64,000 nucleotides of DNA from Leptodactylus fallax (lineage: Eukaryota > Chordata > Amphibia > Anura > Leptodactylidae): positions 3,410,001 to 3,474,000 of the forward strand of contig CAMRHE010000197.1 of assembly GCA_947044405.1 (NCBI GenBank), in the 5' to 3' direction. The notes below the pieces were generated by a model that was not told the DNA's origin, made no database searches, and saw only the letters and a list, made by a program, of their open reading frames with translations. Shown one piece after another: positions 32,829-46,238 of the stretch. The position numbers and the translations under genes were made by a program. Position 1 is the stretch's first letter. Every line of letters begins with the position of its first letter.

Positions 32829-35800
32829 ACATGAATATTGGAAACTGGCTTTCAGTTTTTCAGTCTTTAGAATAGTTGAAATGCAGAAATAGTTGAAAAG
32901 CAAAATTGCAGGCAAAACTTAAATGTTGCAATAGAGTATTGCAGTAAATGTAGCACTGTATTAGTTATTTGGCTGCTCAGCATGTGACCTGATTTTTACA
33001 AAGTATATAAGCTTCAGACAGATAAAGATTTTTTTTTTTTTTTTTATTCCCAAGGGCCATGAATGAATAATATGTATGTATAATTTTATGAGATTACTAG
33101 AAGAACATGAATAATATAAAATAAGGATTTGAAAAGTAACTTAAATAATTATATATGAATGTCCAAAAAGATATACAAATTTTACAGAGTGGAGATATGT
33201 TTGTACTGTATATTTCTTTTCATTTAGTTCACTAAGCATAACTCAGCTATTTCATAGTCATTAAAAAATGATCATGTACTTTAGCTTGTAATATATTTAT
33301 AAATATGAAGCAACAGGACACTCAGAAGTGTAGTAAAGCTTTTGGATTTAATTATGACATTTTCTATGCCGAGCTTTCGCTCCAGCCCCTGGGCAGTGGT
33401 GTAGTCTAAATAAACTTGTACTTAAGGCAGGTTGTTATTGTAGAAGTTTTATCATAACCACATCAAGACACAGATACTAACTGTAAAGTGACTGAATATA
33501 TTATGATTTGAGTATGATTCTGTTGTGATTTCTTCATGGAGGGTTTTTTGGAATCTTAACAATATTGTCTTATCCTTTTGAATAGGCTGACAATATCTGA
33601 GTGTCTGGAAGTCTGTCCCCCCACATCCTGATGATCATCTGAATAGTCCAGTGAATGTTGCATCTCTCTTTCTTTTTTGTTTTGAGCACAGTACCTTCCA
33701 TTTGGTTGCATCTCTTCCTGGTACTGCAGCTCAGTCCCGTCCAGTTAAGTGAAACCAAGCTGCTCTTAGCTGCAGTACCTGGCACAGCCACAACCAACTG
33801 TATATGCTGAATTTCTGAAGACCCTTCTTTCTTCTATTGAAGCAGGGATTCAGACCTTAACCAACAGAGTATCATTACAGCAACATCCTAACCTAGTCTC
33901 ATTTTATAAGGGTACATTCAGACACATGGAGAGATTTCCATCACACATGCACAGCAAAATTTGGTGCATGTGGATTTTGGCATTAATTTCACACTTTGCG
34001 TTGCGAAGGTTAAAATCATTGCAGAGTTCTAGAACAAAGCTGTGACATGCAGAGTATGCTTTGGTTTTAAAATCTGGTATGTCCTAAAATCTACACGTGA
34101 ATGACTTTTTGTATAACTTCATTCTATAGCTGCATGTTGACCAGCAGCAAACGGCTGATCTGCAACGATCATGAGAGTTGGACACCCCGCATTGTAGTAT
34201 TGATGGCCTGTCCTAAGGCTAGTCTATTAGTCTTAAAGTTCCAGATAAACCCCCTGAGGCTAAGGCCCATGTAGCGAGTGGCAGCCAAAAAGCACTGTTG
34301 AAAAGACTGTGGTGGAAACACATCGTGGTTTTTTACGGCAGCACTTTTCACAGAGATTCCACAGGGTTTCCTCTGAGGACTTTCTGTTCCTATTATAGCA
34401 TTTCCGTAGGTATAATTGAATTGCTGCGATTTACAAAAACGCAATGGTTTTTGAAATCGCAGCATTTCTGCTACGAATATTTTTCTGCTATGTATGGATG
34501 GGATTAGCCAGAATCCCATCCACTTTGCAGGTGCTGTAAAACACTATGTTTTATTCCATGGCCTTTTCACAACGTGGAGCCCCGACCTAAAGGGGGGTGT
34601 TCCAGGCTTATCGATAAAAGACCATACATTTTACTAGGGCTATACTTGCTATGGCAACTCAGCCCCATTTTCTTGATTGAGACTGAGCTACAAACAGCAT
34701 GTCAGTTATTGCTGCATGTTTGTCTGTGTTTTTCAATCTTTGCAATGCAGTGTCTCTGTTATCAGTATTGTTACTGTACATTAAGTGGTAGGGAGGGGGA
34801 GACAGGAGAGCAGGGTATCGCCTGAGTTGGGAGAACCCCTTTTAGATTGGGGTCTGAATTCTGGGACCCCTGAAGACATGCTTTTTTTTATGTGACCAGG
34901 ACTCTCAGATTGTTTTTCACGAGCTACAGTGTTTACTCAGCCTTAGGGTGACACTACTGAGGTATCTTATAACCACCAATATGAAGAAAGCAGTGAGTGA
35001 GCACTACAGCTCCCAGCATGTAAACAGCTCTGGAAGCCACTAACACATATCTGTAGGGGTCTACTGTTGGATCCTTGCCAGTTTGTTTGTGTTTTGTTTT
35101 TGTTTTTTTTTATTAAATTGGATAGCTCCTGAAGATTTATGGTCACCTTAAAGTTGTTGTCAGCTACTCCATCTATCATCCCCATACACATGCATGTTCA
35201 GTTCCCCGTGTGTTTTGAATAGGAACAGGAGACTAAGCCAATAACAGACACCTCTGGCAGTGGCGTATCTCTTGCAGGAAGGAAAGATCTGGTATGATAA
35301 GATTATCTTGTTCTATCTTTCCTTCTTCTGACATCACCCCATACATATAAGATGGAAGTGGTAGGTTTGGCCAACTTTACTCTTATGTGTTTAAGGCCCT
35401 TTATACAGCTATGTCAATATAAAAAAATAAAATGAACATGGCTGATAGAATATTTTAATTTATTTTGTTTGTCACTCGCAATATTTTGTTTCTTACAAAA
35501 CTAAATTTTGTCTTTCAGGTGGTTGTTATATATAAAATAATCCCTTGTTCACATTCTTATTATGGCTTTACAGTATCGTTTTATATTTGATTTTTTTTTA
35601 GCATCTCATAGTAGACATTTTAAGTACATTACACATTTGTATTTTTAGATTTAAGTTTTTTTTTTTTTCTTTTTCTTTTTTTACACTAATACACAACAGC
35701 ATGTCATTTTACATCAACTCATTACCTGCAGTTTAAGGTACATCTGTCATGCTATGCAGCACTTGTCATAGTCAAAGCTGTTCTTGGCCTTGGTAGACCA

Positions 35801-36759
35801 TGTGTCTCTTGTATTGCTGTGTATATGAAGATAAGGAGATGACTTGGACATTAAAAAATGGTTAGTGGTCAGAGGATGGTTACCCACAATAATCTAGGGG
35901 TATGTAAAATTCTATTTAATGTTATTGTGTTATGTAATATTATGTTACAACTGCTACTGCTTTCTTTTCTTTTTGCTAAACATGTTTTTGATTTGAATTT
36001 TGGAATGCGAAGTTTTCAGATTGATATCTAGAAAACATAAATTCCTTGTAGCTGACAGTATTAACTGTTATAACATTAGTTGTATTTGTACATGCTACTT
36101 CTTCCTTTGGTTATATTAAGATTCATTCACTTTTTGACCTCAAATTTGACCTGTCTGATTGAGTTTTGGCCTATACTTTGGTATTACAGATTTCTTAATC
36201 GATGTGCTTTCCCACCAGAGCAATGATTTACTGTATCCTGTAAAGTAAGATATATTTTAACTGAACATGAGAGGAAAAAAAATAAGTTTAAAGTTTCACT
36301 CCATCCTAATTCTGTTACTATTTGCTTTGTTCGGCAATCACTCTGATCCTCCTAGCAGGGGGACAAGACCTATAGAATAAAACTGGCCAAGACTATAGAT
36401 AAAAAGGCAATGAATTTTGCTTTCAAGGCAAAAAGACGGTACAGTCTATAAAGGAATGAAAACAGGAATAAAAGTACAGTATCTTTAACCTGCAAACGCA
36501 TTGTACCTTTGTAAAGTTCGTACTGTATAACAAAAAGAGGAAATCACTATGATGTTCCAAAGGCTTTGTAATTGTATGGCACTAGACTTTAAAAAAAGGT
36601 CAATGCTTAAAGACTGTCCAAAAACTTGACAAGAAAATAGATCAATTTATTCAGAATAGGTAAAGTGTGCACTGTTTGTTCATGAAATGACAAATCTGTC
36701 ATTGCTGGGTCATCATGAGTTGTCTTTTTATGTGTTATGTTTTTTTTTTTTTTTCCCAG
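32829..36759. other. Last part of the large CNTLN intron
   Basis: AT-rich. Poly-T runs at 33030-33046 and 35658-35690. Frog-type degenerate repeat fragments occur around 33915-34020 and 34290-34480. The acceptor of the next exon at the end has a strong pyrimidine tract (about 18 T then CCCAG). No exon was recognised inside. Confidence 0.55.
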
Positions 36760-36851
36760 AGTTGCTGTTTAGACTTGACAAAGAGGAAGATATTAGAAGC
36801 AGTACTCCAAAAAAATGTATAGGAGACTATTCACAACATACCTTGAAGAAG
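36760..36851 (+). CDS. CNTLN: Centlein internal exon (second visible)
   Basis: A 92-nt exon between TTTTTTCCCAG and AAG|GTACCT. The first two bases complete a Glu codon with the last base of the previous exon. It reads ELLFRLDKEEDIRSSTPKKC and then a GDYSQHTLKK segment, ending in phase 0. The EQLFR...RSTPEK pattern is characteristic of the same place in vertebrate centlein, so no exon appears to be missing between 15063 and 36760. It is a charged connecting region between coiled coils. Confidence 0.85.
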
Positions 36852-37698
36852 GTACCTTGTACATGATCTCAAATAAAATCCCTTAATGGTGTTTAGACAC
36901 AATTATGCTTTTTTTTTTTCTGTAATTGTCTAATGTAAATTCACCATATGTACATCAATAGAAGTCTTGTTTATCTTCTATGACACAATTGTACTTGTAC
37001 CTGACATCTAGTAATTCTTCGGGCTGATATGGTTATGGTAGCTCCTATATACTTGATTCTGTAGCTCACTGTGTACAGGCGCTGCCATCACCATATCTGT
37101 CTACCTATAGCTGAACCATGCTACTAATCAAAGCAATTAATTGATTTGCATTCAGTCAAGCCTGTAATCTAGAGATGTAAAGCTTTTTATAGAGAAATTG
37201 TCACCATGAAAAATAGCTCTGAATTACTATAATGCATGGATAACTGAAGAGATACAGATTACTGTCTCTGAACTCACTTCCACTCCCAGGCGGTGAGCCT
37301 GCAAATGGTCTTTTATCTGCATTGTATGCATACCCTAGACTCCAAGGCTCAGAGAAGAAGTACAGCGGACTCTAGGTTCTTCATTAAAGAGGACCTGTCA
37401 CCAGTTCTGAAAGGACAAATGATGTCTATTATCTGATAGGCGTTGTCACCCTGAGCATTTTGGTGTTTTATTTAACCAGATACATTAAGCCACCCATTTT
37501 GAACATATAAACCCTATCAGTGTTGATGCACTGTGGTTTCTCAGGGGACGGGGACTCTGTGCTGTATGTCATGGAGTATTATTACCCACTTCCCTAGCAT
37601 CAACACTAAAAGACCTTATACAATCATTAACAAAAAAAAACCAACCCAGATATCAGATTACTAAAATACTGGGCATGCAGCTATATCTCAGGCATATA

Positions 37699-37976
37699 CA
37701 GGTGCATCTCAATAAATTAGAATATCTTTAAAACGTTCATTCATTTCAGTAATTCAGTAATACAATACATAATCAGCGTCTTCCATGATTGTGTGTCCTA
37801 CTGAACCACACTGAGGGACCATTTAAAGGCTTAGGAAACCTTGGCAGGTGACACACTGAATTTACAATACTGAACTTTTTCACAATATTCTAATTTTCTT
37901 AGATTTGGGTTTTCATTACCTGTAATCCATAATCAACATTTACAGAAATAAAACACTTGAAATAGAACAGTAAACT
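37699..37976. mobile_element. Tc1-like relic (GGTGCATCTCAATAAATTAG family)
   Basis: Begins after a TA with CAGGTGCATCTCAATAAATT, the terminus of a well-spread Tc1 family, and contains the subterminal parts GAACTTTTTCACAATATTCT and TTTTCATTACCTGTAATCC from the other side. The transposase region is deleted. The right tip is lost where the next relic begins. Confidence 0.75.
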
Positions 37977-38120
37977 GAAAAGTATTTAGTCAGCCACCAA
38001 TTGTGCAAGTTCTTCCACTTAAAAAGATGACAGAGGCCTGTAATTGACATCATAGGTAGACCTCAACTATGAGAGACAAGATGAGAAAACATATCTAGAA
38101 AGTCACATTGTCTGATTTTT
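37977..38120. mobile_element. Second Tc1-like relic fragment
   Basis: The stretch GTATTTAGTCAGCCACCAAT followed by TGTGCAAGTTCTTCCACTTA and AAAGATGACAGAGGCCTG is the subterminal part of another common Tc1 family. Only one end remains, ending near AAAGTCACATTGTCTGATTTTT. Confidence 0.7.
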
Positions 38121-38122
38121 GT

Positions 38123-38173
38123 CTCTCACATACTAATGACTGTATATGTATTAAAATCATTAGTATGTGAGAG
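38123..38173. repeat. 17-bp perfect hairpin
   Basis: CTCTCACATACTAATGA (38123-38139) and its exact complement at 38157-38173 with a 17-base loop. It sits between the relic fragment and the decayed transposase; it may mark an insertion border. Confidence 0.9.
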
Positions 38174-38189
38174 ATGGGGGGAGAGATCT

Positions 38190-38770
38190 GCTATTGGCCT
38201 TGTGCACTTAATCTGTTGACACTAACAGTGCCTCTGGAAGGTCAGTTCTGTAGCTTTTTGCATGCTGCCTTCTATATTTTTGACACCTCATTTGAGAATA
38301 TAGGACCCAGCTTTTAATTTTGCCCAGGGCCATGGCGGGGCTTCCAACTGGCATTTTTCAGTAGGATAATGTTCACCCACACACAGCAAGGGTTTTCAGA
38401 TTGCTACAGTTCCTTGACCTGCCTGGTCGCTAAATTTATTACCAATCAAGGGTTTATGGGACCAGCTGAGACGCCAGTTTCGGCAACCTACGAGTGTGCA
38501 TATAGGCCCAGCTGTTACCTCTGTTAACCAGTGTGCCGCAGGATAACATACAGAACTTGTATGTCTCCGTGCCCAACCGTATCTCATCTTGTATCCAGAG
38601 TGGAGACGCCTTACACGGTACTAGAGCCTCCTTTCACTTTTCCCAATAACCTTAGTAATTACAATACTAAAGAGAGAACATGTCATCATTACATTCACAC
38701 ATAGAAAGTTTCATTCTATTCCAACAACTGCTTGGTGTGTTACTTTTTTGTCAATGAGTGTATCTTTAGA
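38190..38770 (+). pseudogene. Decayed Tc1/mariner transposase (C-terminal catalytic part)
   Basis: With frame changes the plus strand reads DNVHPHTARVFRLLQFL, then PNLLPIKGLWDQLRRQ and PEWRRLTRY-like text. This matches the second Asp and the SPDLNPIEHLWD block of a Tc1-type transposase; the Glu position has changed to Lys (PIKGLW). Several stops occur. The end near TTGTCAATGAGTGTA resembles a mariner/Tc1 terminus. Boundaries approximate. Confidence 0.7.
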
Positions 38771-38881
38771 ATGGCTGAAAGGAATTGGATAAACAAAACA
38801 CTGAAATGCTCAGGGTGACCACTTCCATCAGATTAGATATGTTATTGGGGTTTTCCAGACCTGGTGACAGGCTCCCTTTAA

Positions 38882-41709
38882 CATACCAATACATGCCTTT
38901 TATGAGCTTACTGCAGGGTGTGTGGGTGTGAAGTTGAGATTACAGATTCCCAGTTGGACGATATTTTTTTTCTGACAACTACTCTGTCAAATTATGGTGT
39001 AAAATGGTTTTACGCAGTATTTTGGGTGTATTCAGTAAGAAAACCATGGAAATGAAACCAGTATTGTGATATATATGCAGTGACCCATTTTTTACACTAA
39101 TTATAGTAAATGTGCAGAAATCAAGTGGCCAGTTAGCTGTACTTCTGCTCTCTTGAGAAGTGCACAGTACATAAGCATACAATAATTTTAGTGAAGAAAA
39201 ATTAGACAGTAATTACATACCTAAAGATCCATTCAGTGTCTTCATTTATGTATGAGTTATCTTGTAGAAGAAATACAGTAATTTAGAGCAAATGATTTCA
39301 TTGCTTGTACTCCTAACAAATGCCATATGGTCAGGTAATGAATGCTGTCATCTTGTTATTATGGCATGACAAACATCATGTTAAAATAATAACCCAGCAA
39401 ACAGGAAGTGCTCACATTCATTTATGTGAAGGTGCACTGAGTAATTGGAATCATTTGAGAGATGCAGTTTGGAATGTCACCCAGTTTGTTGTAAGTTATC
39501 GTCTCTATATCCCCTCTCTAATTTTATTTGCCAGGTATAAATTTTCATCTCTGCAGATGCAAAGTGCTACATTGCCACAAAAGGGTCTATGCCCAGAAGG
39601 CATGTTCTATTTCCTTTTAATCATCTTGACTGACTTGCAGTGTATAACATTATGCAGATAGAAAAAAAGAAAACATTGAAACGAATTTAAAATACCAATA
39701 GCTTAAGGGGACAGCATTGTGCGGTAACGATTCTTCAAGTTTTGAAGGATGCGCTGCCACAATTCCAAGGGATCTTTATGTTCCAGGTTTTCTTTCAATA
39801 GTACTGTGCTTCTTTTTAAATATTGTAATTTTCATTCTTGGTCAATATAACTAATAAATCCTAGACAGAAAAGACCGGAAGGTGTCTTTTATGTAGGACT
39901 CACATTTTCATGAAGAAGTGGCTGGTTTAATTAGCTTTGCTATCAGAATATGTCTAATACACTTACATACAAATAGAAAGTGACTGAGATATATAAAAAA
40001 AAAAAAAAAAAAAGAATGTTTATTCACATTATAATTATTTGTGTTATGTCTAAATGTATGAATACATTTATTATAGATACAGATATTCAGTATATAGATT
40101 CAGTATATTTGTTAGATTAGATTTTAGTTTTTCTGCGTGTAATTTAAAATACTGCTCACATACAATATCTATTGAAAAAGAAAAATATGGCCCAAATAAG
40201 TCCTGCGTAGTGCATCCTTTGGATAACAGTATCTGCAACATATGTCACTTTAATCACAGATGTTGTTACAGATAATTTACTAAAATTTCATTTTACTTTC
40301 TTCAAACTGTAATATGGTGTGGATTTTTTGCCTGCAAACCAGACAGGAAATCTACAACATTTCCTCTATATGTGAATGTGGCCTTAAGGTACCCAAACAC
40401 ATAAGATCAAAGTTGGATGTGCTCCGCTGATTTCAATAGATTAGTTGACTTATATGCATAGGGGTGTATACTATCTCCCGACAGATAATGTTGAAATTCT
40501 GCATGCTTGATCCTTTGTTCTTTATGGGAAAATTTGCTGCCAGAGGTCTTATTCTCATCTCCATGCTGAAAATACAAGGATCCTTGGCTGAACTTACTTT
40601 GCATGTATTTGATTTAGGAGGCATAGCTATCGGATAAGGGTTCCTCTGACAGCTATTGAAAGTGTACGGCAAGCTGTACATTTTTATCTTTGTCTCATCT
40701 GTGTTGTGTGTCTGTTTTAACAGGCAACTTTATTAAGAACATGACAATATCATCTAGAAATAGGCAGTCTATTTGCATATTAGCAGTGTACATTAGTTGT
40801 AATAACCACAGTTAAAATAATTAATCCACCAATGATCCTATACAGTTTTCCCATGGATATTATTGTGTATTGACCTAGCCAACATGTATGTCTTGTGTGG
40901 TTAAGTTCACATCAATCATCTTTTCACAGTTCAGTCAGAAGTCACAAGATGAAAAAGTTCTGTAAGCCCAACATTTTTCTGGTGATTTCAGTTAAAAAGT
41001 ACAGACACCTGACTGACCCCATCATAGTGAATGGGGTTCCTCGAGCCCTGTTTATGTGTGTTACAGAAGGGATCCATTTTTCCACTCTTATGGTCTTTAG
41101 CGCAACTCTGTTACTAACTGAATTTCATGGGTCATATATAACGGACCTCATATTTAGTCCTATTCAGGTAGGCAATGGATGCACTACACAGGACTGATCA
41201 AGGGGCAATGCTATTCTACTATGACAATGGTCAACTGCACTGATATAAAACGGTTTGTAAGCAGAATTTTAAATACAGTAGAAAATTCTATGATTTTGTA
41301 TTTTATAATCAAATAGATTAAAAAATGGATGAACACATTGGAACACTCCTTTAATTCATTCATACCGTACTGTATTGGCCTTCTGTTTTGAGAGACAACC
41401 CAGCTAAAAGACCGCTTTTCTCTTAAATTTTGTTATATAGTTTGGCAGCCCCATTTTACAGAACATACCAATTGTTGTTCAAATGTTTTTTTCATAGAGC
41501 TGCAGAGCACTTTATTATGTATACACAATATAGCTATATGCTCTTCAGTCATGAATATGTTTGTACACATTATACATAATCATACAGCAGCCTTGTTCTA
41601 CAAATGTACCCAACATGCTACAGTAAATAACAATGAATATCAATATTGATAGGACTTTAATAAACTGCTGATAACAACCTAATGCCAAATCCCTCTGATT
41701 TTATAATAG
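38882..41709. other. CNTLN intron part
   Basis: AT-rich intron. A poly-A run of about 20 lies at 39993-40014. Frog-type repeat fragments are around 40310-40390 and 40905-41115 (the phrase GACCCCATCATAGTGAATGG also recurs in variant form at 53814-53840). No exon seen before 41710. Confidence 0.5.
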
Positions 41710-42245
41710 GTAAGTTGTTTGGAAAAAAGACTGATTGAATTAGAGGCAGTGGCAAGGAAATTGAAGGAGTCTAACGAAGAGTTAACAGAACAGAACGCTT
41801 TCCTTCAGACATCTATTCATTGCCTTCAAAAAGATGCAGATTTAAAAGCGCAAAAGCTGCAGGAAATGAATTTGGAAGTTTTGGAAGTAAACCAAACCAG
41901 AGAGGCTCTAGAGAAGAGGAAAGATGACCTAAGTAGAGAAGTCACATCCCTGAAGAAACTTTTGGCAGGCAGCAACAAGCATAGAAGTGAAAATCGGGAA
42001 CTGATAAAGCAAGTTCAGTTCCTACAACACACACTAGACAAGGCCATAGCATCAGCCCCTGATATCCCTAAAGAAGTGAATAGGCAAGGCCGAAGAAAAG
42101 AATTGGGAACCAAGGTTAAACAAAATGAAGCCAGAAAGATCTCCCTGAGACGTCACCAGGCTTTTCTTAATCAATCTATCAAGGTTATGAGCAGCGTGTT
42201 TGAGAACTTTAGCAAAGACGGCTGGGAGGATGTGAGTGAAGACAG
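41710..42245 (+). CDS. CNTLN: Centlein large internal exon (third visible)
   Basis: A 536-nt exon between TTTTATAATAG and GACAG|GTACGG, phase 0 in and phase 2 out. The 178 codons begin VSCLEKRLIELEAVARKL. They form a continuous charged coiled coil to about residue 120 (LTEQNAFLQT, LEKRKDDLSREVTSLKKLL, ENRELIKQVQFLQHTLDKA). A basic segment (RRKELGTKVKQNEARK) follows, then the conserved block IKVMSSVFENFSKDGWEDVSE. That block is the strongest sign of centlein, whose vertebrate versions share IKVM..VFEN.SKDGWEDVSE. No ATG is needed; the frame is open from the acceptor. The exon starts with GTAAGT. Confidence 0.92.
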
Positions 42246-45200
42246 GTACGGCTCTCATTAACTCTGCTCTGTGGAGGGGACATTGTGCATATGCAAAGCA
42301 CAGGCAAATGGAGATTGAATTTCAACTACTGTCGATTTGGTATTCAGAAAAAAACGCTGTCAGATCCTTTGAAATATCTTGGGAGGTCTTGTTCTGAGCT
42401 TATTGACTGAAATTTGCATGCAAAATTAGCCACAACTGTATGAGCAGTTGAATAGGTGCCAGGAAGCCCAAAAGAAGGCAATGCTTGATTTCTTCCAGTG
42501 ATGCTATTTTCATGCAGTCATGAGGCTTGAAATTGACAGTTTGGCAGGTTGATTTAATTTGCTGGCCCTTTGCATATTCACCACTGACAGCTAAGGATTC
42601 CCAGGCAAGCCTAGTAAGTCCATTTAGTTATCTTGTGACATGTCGATCCTGGAGGAAATGCTGCCTCCCCCCTTAATTTAGTTAGATAAATTTTAAATGA
42701 CCCATTTCAGCTTGCTACCAGATGTCTACAAGCTGTTTAACATCTCTTAAATTAAGACCCATCCACACTAATTATTTCATGTATGTTTTATGCACAGTCA
42801 TTGTACTAACTTTAATTGAACATTTCATAAAAAAGTACTTCTATCAAGTTAGGGCTGTTGCTTCGTCTTCTAAACACATAAACACATTTTTTTTCTATAG
42901 CATAGTGGCGGTTTTTTTTTTTTTATATATATTAAGTTTTTACTGTTACTTTAGATGTTTTTATGCCAAAAGTGTCATACCAGCACTGCTTCTTTAAAGT
43001 GCATGAAGTGAAATATTGTTTGATGAAGGGTCTGAAGATTAATGTAGAAGGTAAGGGGTAAACAGAAAAGCGTTATCTTAGGGAGAGTAAGTTTAAGGAA
43101 TGTGATAAGCCCTCCTAAAAAGGTATGTTTTAGGGGACGTACATTTGAAGCACATTTTGTTGGTATTAATCCCTTTCTGACATGGTAATAGTGCTGTAGA
43201 TGTCTGAACTATACTTGCAGGTCTCCAATGTTTTACATAGCAGAGACCTGGCAGCAATGTCCACAATCAATGACAGTCAGATTGCGTACAATTAAATGTT
43301 TAGATACCTTGGCCAGTTGCGAGTACATGGTACTGAATATTAAATGGTACCATTATTAAGTACAGTTTGTTGCAAAAAGTAAGCCATACAATGCTGTGAA
43401 TGGAAAGAATTAAATAGTTATGGCTTTTGGAAGGCAGAGAGTAAAAAATGAAAAACTGTTGTGGCAGAAAGGGGGGTTCAAGAGGTTATCCAGGTTTTTA
43501 AATTTTATGAGTTTTAGATTATTGGGGGACCAGCTGCTGGGACCCGCACCAGTCAGTTGTTTTAATAGGTACTTGTGCAAGCCTCACGGCATCTTCATTG
43601 TTTTCGTGCCAGGAGACACTTTACTCCAGAATGTTGTCTTTTTTTCAAAACTGCCATTTTGCAGTATTTCCCTATTCATATGAATAGGGAATGTAAACAA
43701 TAAAGGGGAGAGTTTAGATTGTTAGACCCATTAGTAGAAAGTTTTTAATAAGCAAGACAAGAATTAATCTGAACAACAATAAGAGTTTTTGATGTTTCCA
43801 TAGTAAGAAAAGGGCGGATTCTGGAGACTTGGATATAGGGAGTGAAGGAAGAACTTATTTAGTCAACCTCTGGAAACAGGGTGTATTGTAGTTCTCGCCA
43901 CACTGTTGCGCAATACTTCCAGCCAACTCAAGCTAGGATCTCTGTAAGAATACAGGAGGGTCTACCCTTTCTCAAAGAACCCCTGGCTAAGCTCATTACA
44001 TACTCACAAGAGGTAAGGATAAAACCACATGGCAGATTTATTGTGAAGGGAGTAAATAGCGGTAAGCCAAGTTAAGAAATAACACAGGTACAGTCCTGCA
44101 TGATTAAATTCTTAGTGGTAGTAAGTGCGCTATGTGTATGGGACCCAGAAATGATAGTGATCAGACACTTATTTGGTTGGTATTAGCTAGTTCACACTTC
44201 CTAACCAGCTGCAAAGAACACAGAAATAATAATGGCTGCTGTAATGCAATAAACGCAGTCCAACAGTTGGGACCCAGTTGCCACAGACACTGGCACATTT
44301 TCCGGAAGCAATGGTGTGTTGCATTACTGAAGTTCCTCTCAGTTCCAGTTCTCTCGTCAAATTGACAGTAATAGCAGTACAATAAATTCCAGAAAAGTAT
44401 ACTCACTACTACATGGAGCAACTATTATGTTCACCTGGGGTCCAGGTTGGGGCCACAGTATTCAGATGCATGGATGCTAGGGAAGGGGGAGGGGGCAAGA
44501 TCCTTGTGTGACTCTGTTTAATGTACAGAGAAAATGCTGCTTCTCTGGGCGAGCTAGTGGGCTGTCTATGTATTTCCTTCCTGTATTCCTCAGTGCAAGA
44601 TTCTCTGCTATCTGGCACTCTCTAAGGAGCGAGCAAGCCGTGAGTCGGCTGGGAAGGTGTTAATAAAAAAAAAAAAACTGGTCTGTCCCTGGCACCCTGT
44701 TGTCCACCACTGGAGTCTGCTCAGTCCCATGCTGGTGCCACGTTCCTGGAATTTGCATGCCTCACATGACTGCTGAGACCAATCAGTGGCCTCAGTGGTT
44801 GCTGGGAGGAACCAGTGACATACCTGAAATGGGCACATCTTTGGCAATAGTCACAGCCATGCAACAAAGATGTGCCTCTTCTACACCACTTTTTCTTCAG
44901 AAGAAGTGCTAATGTCTAGTATTGTGAATCCCTGCTTGGCTTTATCTGCAGATTCAACTGTAGACATTGCTCTTTCGGAATTGGTGACCATACTACCACA
45001 CTCTGAAATGGAAATATTGGGATTAGGAAAGTTGGTTATGGTGGAAGCACAAGAAGTTCAGTTTTTGAAAGATTTATCTTCAGCCTCGTGTGTATTTTTT
45101 TTCTCTCTCTTGACTAACACTGCAGGGTTAAGAGTTGAACTTAATGGAATTGTGTCTTCATTCAACCTCATCTGCTATGTTACAATGTAAGAGAGAGGAC

Positions 45201-46238
45201 ATGATTTTAGAGACTGCAGACTCAATCACTGTATTATTCCGTAGTGTAGGTTAGGGATAGACGATTACGTGAACGTTTTACCTTGATTATAATTAATGAA
45301 TGATTATTTTAGGACACTCCCCTCTTTATATATCGCACTATGCCACTGAATTTTGGCTTTAGTTTTTCAAATATCATCAATCCTTATCAGGTAGTATATA
45401 GTTAGTTACGTATCCTTTAGCCAATGGCAGAGTGAGACAGACTAACATGGATGCAAATTAATTGATAGGATTGATGAGAGTAAGTTCACAATGATTAAGT
45501 GAGCAAAGCCCAATTTTCAGTTCAAGTTAAAGAGAGGTTTGGTTTGGACCTTGAGCTGAAGACCTAACTTATGTGACAGACTAGTTGCTATCCAGGGACC
45601 ACTCAGATTGACAGCTCACTGAAAAAGAAAAAAGCACCTGAAATGTTTTAGGCTGCCTAGCTAAACGGCTGAACTGGTTAGCTTTTTATCATAATGTACA
45701 AAAAGTCTTGTACAGTGGAGGATAGCAAGTCCATACAGATAAAATGCTCTACTGACCTACACTAAGGCTATATTCACGTTTTTTCAGCCATGTCCTGTCT
45801 ATGAGAAAATTGGAAATGTTATAGATTTTATAGATTGGTCCCTACAGACCTCTTTGTCAATTAATATGAATGGGTCACTGAAAAAATGGATGCTACACAG
45901 ATGCAAATTGACTGTCAATAACACATAGACACTAAGAAGGAAGACCAAAAGCCCCCTGCCTTTTATTTGTGGTACAAGTTACTTTTATAGAAATAAATAC
46001 AATGCATTTACTGTAAGCGCCATTCAAAAGCAACAGAAGATTTGACCTATTTTCTTTATTAGATAGAAATAAAGAAAGTTTACACCTACAGCTGTGCTAA
46101 TGAGAGAAACCGCAATGAGACTATACTAATTATTAGCATATTATCCCATATATTGTCATGTGCACCTTTTTATTATCACATATGTCCTGATATGGTGGAT
46201 GACTAAATATAAATACCTCGTTTTAATTTGTTACTTAG
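42246..46238. other. CNTLN intron part
   Basis: Intron. Positions about 43325-43475 carry a diverged copy of the repeat tail at 32660-32820. A degenerate copy of the repeat at 650-700 lies near 45415-45470. Frog-type repeats occur around 45770-45920. The plus-strand frames in 44132-45190 have no recognisable domain. Confidence 0.5.

Larger units (their letters stand above)
37388..38877. mobile_element. TTAA foldback miniature element split by Tc1/mariner relics
   Basis: The left arm starts after TTAA (37384-37387) with AGAGGACCTGTCACCAG and continues through GTTGTCACCCTGAGCATTTT. The right arm reads AAATGCTCAGGGTGACCAC ... CTGGTGACAGGCTCCCT followed by TTAA (38878-38881). The arms align over roughly 90 bp. 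Everything between about 37690 and 38780 belongs to other elements, so they landed in this one. Confidence 0.8.

Noticed and set aside
42246..42261. Extension of the large CNTLN exon to the in-frame stop
   Set aside because: The GTACGG donor after GACAG joins in phase with the exon at 46239; reading through adds only a few residues.
44132..45190. Cluster of short frames on both strands
   Set aside because: None has family features; they overlap one another and lie in an intron.
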